A DNA stretch of 64,000 nt, from NCBI GenBank assembly GCA_023667265.1, contig JAMPAJ010000004.1:43243-107242 (forward strand), read 5' to 3'. The number at the start of each line of letters is the position of its first letter. Position 1 is the stretch's first letter. This document shows, in pieces, positions 35,222-43,559 of the stretch. A program made the translations under genes and the position numbers. The notes under the pieces were generated by a model. It did no database searches. It had not been told where the DNA came from and saw nothing but the letters and a program-made list of their open reading frames with translations. Source of the DNA: Alistipes sp. (lineage in GTDB: Bacteria; Bacillota; Clostridia; Oscillospirales; Ruminococcaceae).

Positions 35222-36316
35222 ATGAAGCTTGGAATGGTAGGTTTACCTAACGTAGGAAAAAGCACTCTTTTTAACGCACTTACAAACGCAGGCGCAGAAT
35301 CGGCGAACTACCCTTTCTGCACTATCGAGAAAAATATCGGTATCGTTTCCGTTCCCGACGAGCGGCTGGACAAGCTGGCTGAAATGTACCAGCCCGACAA
35401 GTTTACCCCGGCAACTCTGGAATTCGTGGACATCGCCGGACTCGTCAAGGGCGCGTCAAAGGGCGAGGGACTGGGCAACAAGTTCCTTGCGGATATTCGT
35501 GAGGTGGACGCTATTGTCCATGTTGTCCGCTGCTTCGAGGACACTAACATCATCCACGTTGACGGCAGCATCAACCCTCTCCGCGACATCGAAACTATCA
35601 ACCTGGAGCTTATCTTCTCCGATATCGAGATAGTGGAGCGGCGCATCGACCGCGCTAAAAAGGCTTCTAAGGGCGATAAGAAATATCTTGCGGAGATCGA
35701 GTTCCTGGAGCGGCTGAAGGAGCATCTCGAAAGCGGAAAAAGCGCAAGAGGCTTCGACTTCACTGACGACGAGCGCGCGCTGATAAAGTCGACTCCCCTG
35801 CTCTCCCAGAAGCCCGTTATCTACGCAGCAAACCTCAGCGAGGCTGATTTTGCCGGAGATATCGAGACAAACGAAAATTACCTGAAGGTCAGGGCTCTTG
35901 CGGAGGAGGAGAACTCCGCCGTGCTGCCTATCTGCGCCCAGACCGAGGCTGAGATCGCCGAAATGGACGAGGAGGACAAGGCTATGTTCCTGGCTGAGCT
36001 GGGACTTGAGGTCTCCGGACTCAACCGTATCATCAAGGAAGGCTACGCTCTGCTCGGACTTATCTCCTACCTCACCGCCGGAAAGCCGGAGGTCCGTGCC
36101 TGGACTATCAAAAAGGGCACAAAAGCTCCCCAGGCTGCCGGAAAGATACATACCGACTTTGAAAAGGGCTTCATTCGTGCAGAGGTTGTCGCCTTCGACG
36201 ACCTTATGGCGTGCGGAACAATGGCTGCCGCTAAGGAAAAGGGGCTGGTTCGTCTCGAGGGCAAGGAGTACGTCATGAACGACGGCGATATCGTACTCTT
36301 CCGCTTCAACGTTTAA
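35222..36316 (+). CDS. ychF: YchF/OLA1 family ribosome-associated NTPase
   Basis: 364 residues, the normal length. GLPNVGKSTLFNAL (G1), DIAGLVKGASKGEGLGNKFL (G3), NLSE in place of NKxD (YAANLSEAD), the coiled-coil insert (DRAKKASKGDKKYLAEIEFL), and a C-terminal TGS domain (VRAWTIKKGTKAPQAAGKIH). YchF prefers ATP over GTP and binds ribosomes. AAGG precedes the ATG. The stop and the next start share one base (TAATG), so the MFS gene is coupled. Confidence 0.95.
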   Translation: MKLGMVGLPNVGKSTLFNALTNAGAESANYPFCTIEKNIGIVSVPDERLDKLAEMYQPDKFTPATLEFVDIAGLVKGASKGEGLGNKFLADIREVDAIVHVVRCFEDTNIIHVDGSINPLRDIETINLELIFSDIEIVERRIDRAKKASKGDKKYLAEIEFLERLKEHLESGKSARGFDFTDDERALIKSTPLLSQKPVIYAANLSEADFAGDIETNENYLKVRALAEEENSAVLPICAQTEAEIAEMDEEDKAMFLAELGLEVSGLNRIIKEGYALLGLISYLTAGKPEVRAWTIKKGTKAPQAAGKIHTDFEKGFIRAEVVAFDDLMACGTMAAAKEKGLVRLEGKEYVMNDGDIVLFRFNV

Positions 36317-37491
36317 TGGCGTCGCTTCTCATTGCACTTATATATCTGGCGTTCATAAGCCTTGGACTGCCGGATTCGCTGCTGGGCTCGGCTCTGCCCT
36401 CCATCCAGGATGAATTATCCATATCCACGTCGGTGATCGGGCTGATCTCCATGGTGATCTCAATGGGAACCATCGTGTCAAGTCTGATGTCGGAGCGGCT
36501 GATAAAACGCTTCGGAACTCCCGGCGTAACAGTCGCCAGCGTCTTTCTGACGGCGGCGGCTCTCTTCGGATTTTCAATTTCCGGAAGCTTTTTAAGCCTC
36601 TGTCTCTGGGCTGTCCCCTACGGTCTCGGCGCAGGCTCTATCGACGCGGCTCTGAACAATTACGTCTCGCTGCACTACAGCTCCCGGCACATGAACTGGC
36701 TGCACTGCTTCTGGGGCGTTGGAACAATAATCAGTCCCTATATAATGAGCGCCGCAATTTCCAGCTCCGGCTGGCACAGCGGTTACAGGTGGATAGCCCT
36801 TGTTCAGTCGGGAATTTTCGTAGTCCTGCTGGTCACACTTCCGGTCTGGCGAATACACAGTGCTCCGGAAAAGCAGGAGATCGGCAGCCGCGAGCCCCTG
36901 GGCATGATCGGCAGCCTGCGGATAAAGGGTGTTCCAAGTCTGCTTCTGGGCTTTTTCGCCTACTGCGCTGCGGAGGCTACGGCAATGCTCTGGTCGGGCA
37001 GCTATCTGCACAGAGTACACGGCTTCACGGAGGAAAGGTCGGCAGCTCTTGCGTCGCTGTTCTTCATCGGAATGACCGCCGGACGTTTTATTTCCGGACT
37101 TGTGTCGTCGAAACTGGGCGACAGAAACATGATACGCCTTGGCTGCGGAGTTGCATTTGCAGGGATCGTAATTCTGCTTATACCTGCAAATGCCGGAATA
37201 CTGCCGATTTCCGGTCTTATTATTGTCGGACTTGGCTGTGCGCCGGTCTATCCGTCCATTATCCACGCGACGCCGGAAAACTTCGGTGAACAGAACTCCC
37301 AGGGAATAATCGGCATCCAGATGGCGAGCGCATACACCGGAACAACGCTTATGCCCACGATTTTCGGAGCTATAGCCCAGCGCGTGAGCCTCAGGCTTAT
37401 GCCCGTATTTATGGCGGTTTTCCTGCTTATGATGATAATTCTCATAGAGAGGACGTTCAGCACGGCTAAGAATAATGTTACCGTGCACTAA
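36316..37491 (+). CDS. Major facilitator superfamily transporter
   Basis: 391 residues with about 12 hydrophobic segments and MFS signatures: a GSALPSIQDEL stretch after helix 1, MSERLIKRFGTPGVT in loop 2-3, GLGAGSIDAALNNY in helix 4, and the central charged loop (HSAPEKQEIGSREP). The fold resembles the fucose/glucose-permease-like clade of Firmicutes, but the substrate is not evident. Translation is coupled to ychF by TAATG. No clear terminator follows; a GTTCACGTGAAC palindrome lies at 37501-37512. Confidence 0.88.
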   Translation: MASLLIALIYLAFISLGLPDSLLGSALPSIQDELSISTSVIGLISMVISMGTIVSSLMSERLIKRFGTPGVTVASVFLTAAALFGFSISGSFLSLCLWAVPYGLGAGSIDAALNNYVSLHYSSRHMNWLHCFWGVGTIISPYIMSAAISSSGWHSGYRWIALVQSGIFVVLLVTLPVWRIHSAPEKQEIGSREPLGMIGSLRIKGVPSLLLGFFAYCAAEATAMLWSGSYLHRVHGFTEERSAALASLFFIGMTAGRFISGLVSSKLGDRNMIRLGCGVAFAGIVILLIPANAGILPISGLIIVGLGCAPVYPSIIHATPENFGEQNSQGIIGIQMASAYTGTTLMPTIFGAIAQRVSLRLMPVFMAVFLLMMIILIERTFSTAKNNVTVH

Positions 37492-37532
37492 CAAAAATAA
37501 GTTCACGTGAACCGATTTTTTATAAAAACCTA

Positions 37533-37561
37533 TTGCAAAATTCAAAAGAATGTGATAAAAT
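37533..37561 (+). promoter_or_regulatory. Sigma-A promoter of nfeD-SPFH
   Basis: TTGCAA (37533-37538), 17-nt spacer, TAAAAT (37556-37561). Confidence 0.6.
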
Positions 37562-37604
37562 ATACTTGTAGGGATACTACAATAAATTATAAGGGGGATT
37601 TTTT

Positions 37605-38039
37605 ATGGACGTTATTGTCTGGGCGGCTCTTGTTGTTATGTTCGTCATCGTCGAGGTCGCGACAGTTCAGTTGGTGTCGATATGGCTTGCGGCAGGCGCA
37701 ATGGTGACTATGTTCTTCTGCTGCTTCACCGACGTGGGACTGTTGGGTCAGCTGATAATTTTCGCCGTAACCTCGGTCATCGGTATCGCTGTCACTGTTC
37801 CTTTCCTCAGAAAAAGGCTAAACAGAGGCTATACCGCCACAAATTCCGAGCTCGAGCTCGGCAGGTCGGCTGTCGTTATCGAGACGATTGATCCCGACAG
37901 AAACAGCGGCAGAGTTACTCTTAATGGGGTCAATTGGGGAGCTCTTTCCGCTGACGGAAGCTTAATTCCGCAGGACAGCATTGTCACAGTCACAGAAGTA
38001 AAGGGCACTAAGCTCGTCGTTAAACCCAGGGCGTGTTGA
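37605..38039 (+). CDS. NfeD-like membrane protein
   Basis: 144 residues: two or three N-terminal membrane helices (VIVWAALVVMFVIVEVATVQL, LIIFAVTSVIGIAVTVPFL) and a C-terminal OB-fold (LGRSAVVIETIDPDRNSGRVTLNGVNW). This is the short NfeD type that works with SPFH proteins in membrane microdomains. A G-rich ribosome site (GGGGG) precedes the ATG. The SPFH gene follows after 36 nt. Confidence 0.92.
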   Translation: MDVIVWAALVVMFVIVEVATVQLVSIWLAAGAMVTMFFCCFTDVGLLGQLIIFAVTSVIGIAVTVPFLRKRLNRGYTATNSELELGRSAVVIETIDPDRNSGRVTLNGVNWGALSADGSLIPQDSIVTVTEVKGTKLVVKPRAC

Positions 38040-38075
38040 CACATTGCTCAGCACCCTGAATAATTGGAGGTAATT

Positions 38076-39053
38076 ATGACAAATTTCATCGGCATTGTAG
38101 TTTTATGCTTACTCATTTTTCTTATCATTCTTTTCATCAGATGCTTCAGGATCGTTCCACAGGCGCACGTTTTCGTAATCGAGCATCTCGGCTCGTTCAA
38201 GTGCGAATGGCAGACCGGAATCCACTTCCTCGTTCCCTTTATCCAGCGGATCGCCGGAAAGGTGTCGCTGAAGGAAAAGGTCGTGGACTTCAAGCCGCAG
38301 CCCGTTATCACCAAGGATAACGTAACTATGCAGATAGACACAGTCGTGTTCTACCAGGTAACTGACGCAAAGCAGTACATCTACGGCGTTGAGCGTCCTC
38401 TTGCCGCTATCGAGAACCTTTCCGCAACAACGCTCCGTAACATCATCGGCGAAATGGAGCTTGACGCTACCCTCACATCCCGCGATATCATCAACACAAA
38501 GATCACTTCTATCCTCGACCAGGCGACCGATCGCTGGGGTATCAAGGTGAATCGCGTTGAGCTGAAGAATATCCTGCCGCCCCGTGAGATACAGGACGCT
38601 ATGGAGAAGCAGATGAAGGCTGAGCGTGAGAGACGTGAGAAGATACTCCAGGCTGAGGGTGACAAGAAGTCGCAGATCCTCGTTGCCGAGGGTGAAAAGG
38701 AATCCCAGATACTCCGCGCAGAGGCTAAAAAGGAGGCGCAGATCCTGGAGGCTGAGGCTGAAAAGCAGGCTATGATACTCCGTGCCGACGCTGTAAGAGA
38801 GCAGAAAATCCTGGAGGCTACCGGTGAGGCGCAGGCTATCGAGCTTGTGCAGCAGGCTTACGCCGACAGCCTTGTAAAGCTGACCCAGGCTGACCCGTCG
38901 GAGAAGGTCATCAAGATCAAATCTCTGGAGGCATTCCAGAAAGCTGCTGACGGCAAGGCTACAAAAATCATCATTCCCAGCGAAATACAGGGACTTGCAG
39001 GTCTTGCAGGAAGTCTCAAGGGCATCGTTGAGAACGACAAGCCTGTGCAGTAA
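38076..39053 (+). CDS. SPFH/band-7 (stomatin/paraslipin-like) protein
   Basis: 325 residues. An N-terminal membrane anchor (IVVLCLLIFLIILFIRCF), the SPFH domain (QAHVFVIEHLGSFKCEWQTGIHF ... ENLSATTLRNIIGEMELDATL), then a long Glu/Ala/Lys coiled coil with repeated ILEAEAEKQA units, and a C-terminal flexible end. It forms oligomeric scaffolds in the membrane, and pairing with NfeD is the usual arrangement. ATG 38076 has GGAGG (38066-38070); the TTG at 38064 overlaps that site and was rejected. Confidence 0.94.
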   Translation: MTNFIGIVVLCLLIFLIILFIRCFRIVPQAHVFVIEHLGSFKCEWQTGIHFLVPFIQRIAGKVSLKEKVVDFKPQPVITKDNVTMQIDTVVFYQVTDAKQYIYGVERPLAAIENLSATTLRNIIGEMELDATLTSRDIINTKITSILDQATDRWGIKVNRVELKNILPPREIQDAMEKQMKAERERREKILQAEGDKKSQILVAEGEKESQILRAEAKKEAQILEAEAEKQAMILRADAVREQKILEATGEAQAIELVQQAYADSLVKLTQADPSEKVIKIKSLEAFQKAADGKATKIIIPSEIQGLAGLAGSLKGIVENDKPVQ

Positions 39054-39060
39054 AAAAATC

Positions 39061-39098
39061 AAAAATCCCACGGTTTCTTCGGATTCCGTGGGATTTTT
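39061..39098. terminator. Bidirectional terminator after the SPFH gene
   Basis: AAAAATCCCACGG and CCGTGGGATTTTT form a perfect 13-bp stem around a 12-nt loop, with A- and T-runs at either edge. Confidence 0.85.
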
Positions 39099-39123
39099 CT
39101 TAATTAAATTTTTATATTTCTTT

Positions 39124-39372
39124 CTGGGTTTTTGAATCTCCTGGAGTGGTTTCAAGGGGACGCTCTCTCTTGCAGAGCGTCCCCTCTCAAAAAACAGTCC
39201 ACTGGACTGTTTTTTGATTCACCCCTTGCAGGGCGCCTAAAGTATATCATCGACGTTCCGTCGATATGGGACTCTGTCCCATACCCTGCCAGAGGCTCTG
39301 CCTCTGGACTCTGCAAAAGGGACATTGTCCCTTTTGAAACCCAATGTTGCGTTAAGATTGTCAGTAATCGCA
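39124..39372 (-). repeat. Module P copy E with partial S
   Basis: Between convergent operons. P7 39155-39185, P6 39189-39215, P4 39249-39265, P3 39266-39282, P2 39289-39307 (perfect, loop TCT), P1 39314-39336 (CAAAAGGGAC / GTCCCTTTTG). Part of spacer S lies before P7 (39124-39150). The far edge on the minus strand (GATTACTGACAATCTTAACGC) is conserved with other copies and contains the GH105 stop codon TGA. Confidence 0.87.
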
Positions 39373-40479
39373 ATATTTCAGCAATTCAGATACCGCCATA
39401 ATATACGGCGCAATTCCCTTTGCGTCGTTCTCCACGACCTGCTCGCTGAGGTAATATTCCGCCGAACCGTCCCGGTTCTGACTTCCCCCGAGACCCGCCA
39501 TGAGACATATGTTTTTCATCACCGGCACGCCCTCCTCATAACGGATATAGTCCCGGCAGACAGACAAAACTGCCGATTTGCCGCCGTTTACCGCGGATTC
39601 TGAAACCACGTCGAGCCGTCCGCCCTTTATCACTCCATATGCGTACAAAAGCGTGCCGCTCGTCTCCGGATAATTTCCGGGCAGCTCGGGGCGCATTGGG
39701 AGCTGCAAAAGCATTCCCTCAGACGTAAGACAGGCAGTCAGCCCGTCGGTCAGGTCGCGCAGCATCCTGCCGCAGAGGCTGTCTCCGGTAAGCTCGTACA
39801 GATCCGCCAGCCCGGCACACAGCCAGCCATTGGAACGCAGCCAGATCTCCCGGGAAAGCCCTGTCCCGGCATCAGCCCAGCACATTTCCGACGTTTCGTC
39901 AAAGCCGTGAAAATACAGTCCGGAGCTGCCGTCCTCCATAAACCGCCGTATCTGCGAAACCTGATGCAAAGCGTCGGAAACTGCCTGTTTATCGCCTTTT
40001 TTTATACCATACGCCGCCAGAAAGGGCAGCGCCATGTACACGCCGTCCAGCCACGTCTGCCTCGGGTAGATTTTCTTGTGCCAGAAGCAGCCGCATTTCA
40101 GCCTCGGCTGATTTTCAAGCTGCCGGAAAAGCCGCTCAGCCGCCGAAATGTACCGCGCATTGCCGGTCATCTCATGAATCGTCAGCAGATTCATTCCGCC
40201 GCAGATGTTGTCAAGATTGAAGTCCGCCTCGTTATAGGTCGGAATACTCCCGTCCTCTTCCACGTAGCTTTTCAGGAATTTTTCGGCATATCCGCCGTAC
40301 CTTTCCCGGTCGAACATGAGTATTGCGCGAATGACGCAGCTGTCCATGTAATTCCACTTCGGCTGCTTCCGGAAGATGTGATTTTCCCTGTTCCAAAGCG
40401 GCATAAGCGGATCGGAGGGCACTATCATTTTGTTGATATAGTCAAGAGCGGTCTGCTCCATAAGTTTCAAGTCTGTCAT
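39361..40479 (-). CDS. GH105/GH88-type unsaturated glucuronyl/rhamnogalacturonyl hydrolase
   Basis: 372 residues, predicted cytosolic (no signal peptide). The (alpha/alpha)6 hydrolase features include FWHKKIYPRQTWLDGVYMALPFLA, with D145 in the position of the catalytic Asp of YteR, and SREIWLRSNGWLCAGLADL. Family members remove the unsaturated uronic acid left by pectate or rhamnogalacturonan lyases. Last gene of a five-gene pectin/arabinan operon; its ATG overlaps the permease stop by 4 nt. The final residues and stop lie in the conserved edge of repeat copy E, so the C-terminus may have been reshaped by repeat insertion. Confidence 0.88.
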   Translation of the reverse strand: MTDLKLMEQTALDYINKMIVPSDPLMPLWNRENHIFRKQPKWNYMDSCVIRAILMFDRERYGGYAEKFLKSYVEEDGSIPTYNEADFNLDNICGGMNLLTIHEMTGNARYISAAERLFRQLENQPRLKCGCFWHKKIYPRQTWLDGVYMALPFLAAYGIKKGDKQAVSDALHQVSQIRRFMEDGSSGLYFHGFDETSEMCWADAGTGLSREIWLRSNGWLCAGLADLYELTGDSLCGRMLRDLTDGLTACLTSEGMLLQLPMRPELPGNYPETSGTLLYAYGVIKGGRLDVVSESAVNGGKSAVLSVCRDYIRYEEGVPVMKNICLMAGLGGSQNRDGSAEYYLSEQVVENDAKGIAPYIMAVSELLKYCDY

Positions 40480-41303
40480 CCTGATAAACCTCCTGCGGTA
40501 ATTCCGCTTACAAATTTTTTCTGGGCAAGTGCAAATACGGCAATGGACGGGATCAAGCCGATAACCGACATTGCCAGCAGCTTACCCTGCTCATAGCCGT
40601 TGCCAGTGCTGTCCGCCGAAAGCCGCAGAATCAGCGACAGCGGATATTTTTCGACCGAGCTTATCATGATGAGCGGCGTAAGGAAATCGTTCATCGTCCA
40701 CAAAAAGGTGAAAACCGAAATCGACACGATCGCCGGGCGGATGCAGGGTACGAGAATATACACCAGCAGCCTCAGACTTCCGCAGCCGTCTATCCGCGCC
40801 GCCTCGTCAAATTCCCTGGGCACGCCCCGGAAAAACTGTATCAGCATAAACACAAGCGTACCCTCAGTTGCAAAAAGCGCCGGGACAGTGAGAGGGATAT
40901 AGGTGTCCAGCAGCCCGGTTTTGCTCCACATCAGATAGGCAGGCATAACGACAGCGATCGCCGGCATAAGCATCGCTCCCATAAATATGGTGTAAAAAAG
41001 CCTTTTAAATGGAAAATCGAACCTTGCGAAGCCGTAAGCCGTAAGCACTGACGACACAACGGTGAAAATCACCTTAGGGACGATTATGCAAAAGGTGTTG
41101 AAAAAATAGTGCGACATAGTGTGCCCGGTGACCGTCTGCCACGCCTTGGCGTAGACGGAAAAATCCAGATTTTCCGGCATAAACCAGACAGATGAGAAGA
41201 TCTCGCCGTTGGATTTGAAGCTTGCTCCCACCAGCCACAGCAGCGGATAGAGCATAACAATTCCGCCCAGGGTCAGCAGAACATAGGGAATAGCCTTTTT
41301 CAT
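40476..41303 (-). CDS. Carbohydrate ABC transporter permease (MalG type)
   Basis: 275 residues with six membrane segments and the EAA loop EFDEAARIDGCGSLRLLVYILVP that docks the ATPase. ATG 41303 has GGAGGA upstream; the longer frame overlaps the partner gene and was rejected. It overlaps the upstream permease by one base and the GH105 gene by four. Works with the 41303-42193 permease and the 42194-43504 binding protein; no ATPase is encoded in the operon, so a shared MsmX-like ATPase elsewhere is implied. Confidence 0.92.
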   Translation of the reverse strand: MKKAIPYVLLTLGGIVMLYPLLWLVGASFKSNGEIFSSVWFMPENLDFSVYAKAWQTVTGHTMSHYFFNTFCIIVPKVIFTVVSSVLTAYGFARFDFPFKRLFYTIFMGAMLMPAIAVVMPAYLMWSKTGLLDTYIPLTVPALFATEGTLVFMLIQFFRGVPREFDEAARIDGCGSLRLLVYILVPCIRPAIVSISVFTFLWTMNDFLTPLIMISSVEKYPLSLILRLSADSTGNGYEQGKLLAMSVIGLIPSIAVFALAQKKFVSGITAGGLSG

Positions 41304-42193
41304 CAGTTCTCCTCCCTGTGCCTGCCTGTGATCTTGAAAAGAACCGCCGTTACAACGGCTATCATGACGAAAAGCACCCACGAAACGGCGTTCGCATAGC
41401 CCACGTCGTGGAACTTGAACATTTCATCGTAGATCAGCATACCCACGGTGTAGGTACTCTTCATCGGGCCGCCTCCGGTTATCATATACGGCGCGTTAAA
41501 CTCCTGCATCGCCGCGATGATCTGCAATATCAGGTTCAGGAAGATAACGTTTTTCAGCAGCGGCAGGGTTATGGCGAAAAAGCTCCGCACACGTCCGCAG
41601 CCGTCCACCCTCGCCGCCTCGTAGTACTCCCGTGGTATGTCCCGGAGGGCGTTGAGGAAAATTATCATGGTCGAGCCGAACTCCCAGAGCCGCAGGAGAA
41701 CGATCATCCCCAGAGCCGCTCCGGAGCTGCTGTACCAGCCCACGGCAGGCAAGCCGGCAAGCTTCAGAAGCTGGTTCGCCAGTCCGTCCCCGGTGAAGAG
41801 AAACTGCCACATAATGACGATCGCCATATTCGAGCCTAAAATGGACGGTATGTAGAAAATCGTCCGGTAAACGCCTATCCAACGCAGCTCCATGTTCAGC
41901 AGCAGCGCCGTGAGCAGAGAGACGATCAATTTAAGCGGCACTAATATCGCCGTATATTTAAGGGTCACGCCCAGGGCTTTCAGAAATCCGCCGCTTTTCA
42001 GCATACGCGCATAGTTTCCGAAGCCGATAAATTCCGCCTGCCCGACGCCGTTATAATCCGTAAGTCCCAGTATAAACGACGAGACGAAGGGGTACAGCGT
42101 GAACAGCAGAAAGCCCAGAATAAAGGGCATTATCAGCAGCAGTCCGGTGTATTTTCCAACGCCTACCGGGTTGCGGCAGATCCGTTTTTTCAT
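41303..42193 (-). CDS. Carbohydrate ABC transporter permease (MalF type)
   Basis: 296 residues with six membrane segments (GLLLIMPFILGFLLFTLYPFV first) and the EAA loop EYYEAARVDGCGRVRSFFAITLP. The start codon follows the binding-protein stop with no gap, and its stop overlaps the MalG-type start (ATGA), so the three transporter genes are translated as a unit. It forms the membrane channel for an oligosaccharide, probably derived from arabinan or pectin given the GH43 and GH105 neighbours. Confidence 0.92.
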   Translation of the reverse strand: MKKRICRNPVGVGKYTGLLLIMPFILGFLLFTLYPFVSSFILGLTDYNGVGQAEFIGFGNYARMLKSGGFLKALGVTLKYTAILVPLKLIVSLLTALLLNMELRWIGVYRTIFYIPSILGSNMAIVIMWQFLFTGDGLANQLLKLAGLPAVGWYSSSGAALGMIVLLRLWEFGSTMIIFLNALRDIPREYYEAARVDGCGRVRSFFAITLPLLKNVIFLNLILQIIAAMQEFNAPYMITGGGPMKSTYTVGMLIYDEMFKFHDVGYANAVSWVLFVMIAVVTAVLFKITGRHREEN

Positions 42194-43504
42194 TTATCTT
42201 GTTATCCTCTCAAGGTATTCCGTTATCGAAGCGTACATCTCCGCCGCAGCCTCCTCCGCCGTCGCCTTGCCGTAGGACACCTGCTCGATCGCCATGTTGT
42301 AGAACTCCTTCATCTGGGTCAGCTCCATGTACGGACTTATAGTCACAGTGTCTATCTGCTCCAGCAGCTCGTCATTCTCCAGAGCAAGCCCGGACAGACT
42401 GCCGCTTTCCTCCAGCCGACCCTCAGCAGCCTTTGACGCCGGGATACCTCTCGTAGTTCCGAGAATTTCCGCCGCGTCGCCGTCGTTGAGGAGAAAGTCC
42501 ATAAACGCCGCCGCCTCGTCGGGATACTGAGTATTCCGCGAAACAGCGTACATCAGCGAGGGCTTTATCATCCAGCCTGAGCAGTTTCCGCTGTCGTCGG
42601 AGAGCATAGGTCCAGCCTCCAGAACGCCATCTGCAAGGCTCATTTCATACTTTCCAACAGAGCTTCCCCATTCCAGCACGCCTGCAACCCGTCCGTCTAT
42701 AAATTCCGGCGACTGATAGAGCGCAGCCGTGCCGTCCTCGTCTGTGCGCACGTCTATCCTGCGTATGACATGGCTGTCCTCCAGCAGCTTATAAAATTCC
42801 AGAGCCGCTGCAATATCCTCCTCGGTAAAGCCAAGCTTGCCGTCGAAGGTAAGAAAATCCCTGCCGGTCTGCTGCTGAACGTAAACGACCGCCAGATACC
42901 ATGCTGTTCCGCCGGACTGAATGTCCAGGTCGAGAGGATAGATATTCTCCTGGCTGAACCGCTCGCCCAGTGCGATAAGCTCCGTCCAGGTCTCGGGATA
43001 TTCCGCGCCGATACGCCTGTAGGTCTCGGAATTATAGAAAAGCCCTCTTCCGCTTACGGACACAGTCACGGCATTGAGCACGCCGCCGATCTCGCCGAAT
43101 TCCAGCACATCGCCGCTGAACTGGGTCAGATCGAGCTGCTCCGACAGCAAATTGAGATCATAGAAGCCCTTTCCGTCGGCAGAAAATGAGATGAGCCAGT
43201 CATAGTTTATCTGCATGATGTCAGGCTCCGTGCCGCCGCTTAGCTGGGCGCTGACTTTTTCCGTCCAGCCGTCCCAGCCGCCGTATTCCGGCACGATCTC
43301 GATTTCGGGATGCCGCTGATTCCAGAGCTCAATCGCCTCGAGGGTCGCCTCATGCCGGTCGTCTCCGCCCCACCAGGAAAAGCGCAGGGTACACCTGTCA
43401 AGACTGCCGTCAGGCATAACAGTTTTTCCGGAGCTGCTTCCTCCGCAGGCGGACAATCCGCCAATGCAGCCAAGCGCCGCAATTACAGAGATGATTTTTT
43501 TCAT
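42194..43504 (-). CDS. Extracellular sugar-binding lipoprotein of an ABC transporter
   Basis: 436 residues. Signal peptide with lipobox LSAC (after IAALGCIGG) anchors it outside the membrane. The rest is a family-1 solute-binding protein: LRFSWWGGDDRHEATLEAIELWNQRHPEIEI, GGTEPDIMQINYDW, PETWTELIALGERF and a MYAVSRNTQYPDEAAAFMDFLL hinge region. It captures the oligosaccharide for the two permeases. GAGGA lies upstream of ATG 43504; the TTG 15 nt earlier overlaps this site. The GH43 gene ends 55 nt upstream. Confidence 0.93.
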   Translation of the reverse strand: MKKIISVIAALGCIGGLSACGGSSSGKTVMPDGSLDRCTLRFSWWGGDDRHEATLEAIELWNQRHPEIEIVPEYGGWDGWTEKVSAQLSGGTEPDIMQINYDWLISFSADGKGFYDLNLLSEQLDLTQFSGDVLEFGEIGGVLNAVTVSVSGRGLFYNSETYRRIGAEYPETWTELIALGERFSQENIYPLDLDIQSGGTAWYLAVVYVQQQTGRDFLTFDGKLGFTEEDIAAALEFYKLLEDSHVIRRIDVRTDEDGTAALYQSPEFIDGRVAGVLEWGSSVGKYEMSLADGVLEAGPMLSDDSGNCSGWMIKPSLMYAVSRNTQYPDEAAAFMDFLLNDGDAAEILGTTRGIPASKAAEGRLEESGSLSGLALENDELLEQIDTVTISPYMELTQMKEFYNMAIEQVSYGKATAEEAAAEMYASITEYLERITR

Positions 43505-43559
43505 ACTCTTGTTCCTCAAAATATATTAGATACCGCACAGACTGCGAATCATTTCAACA

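Noticed and set aside
38064-38075. Upstream TTG start for the SPFH protein
   Set aside because: It overlaps the GGAGG ribosome site of the ATG at 38076.
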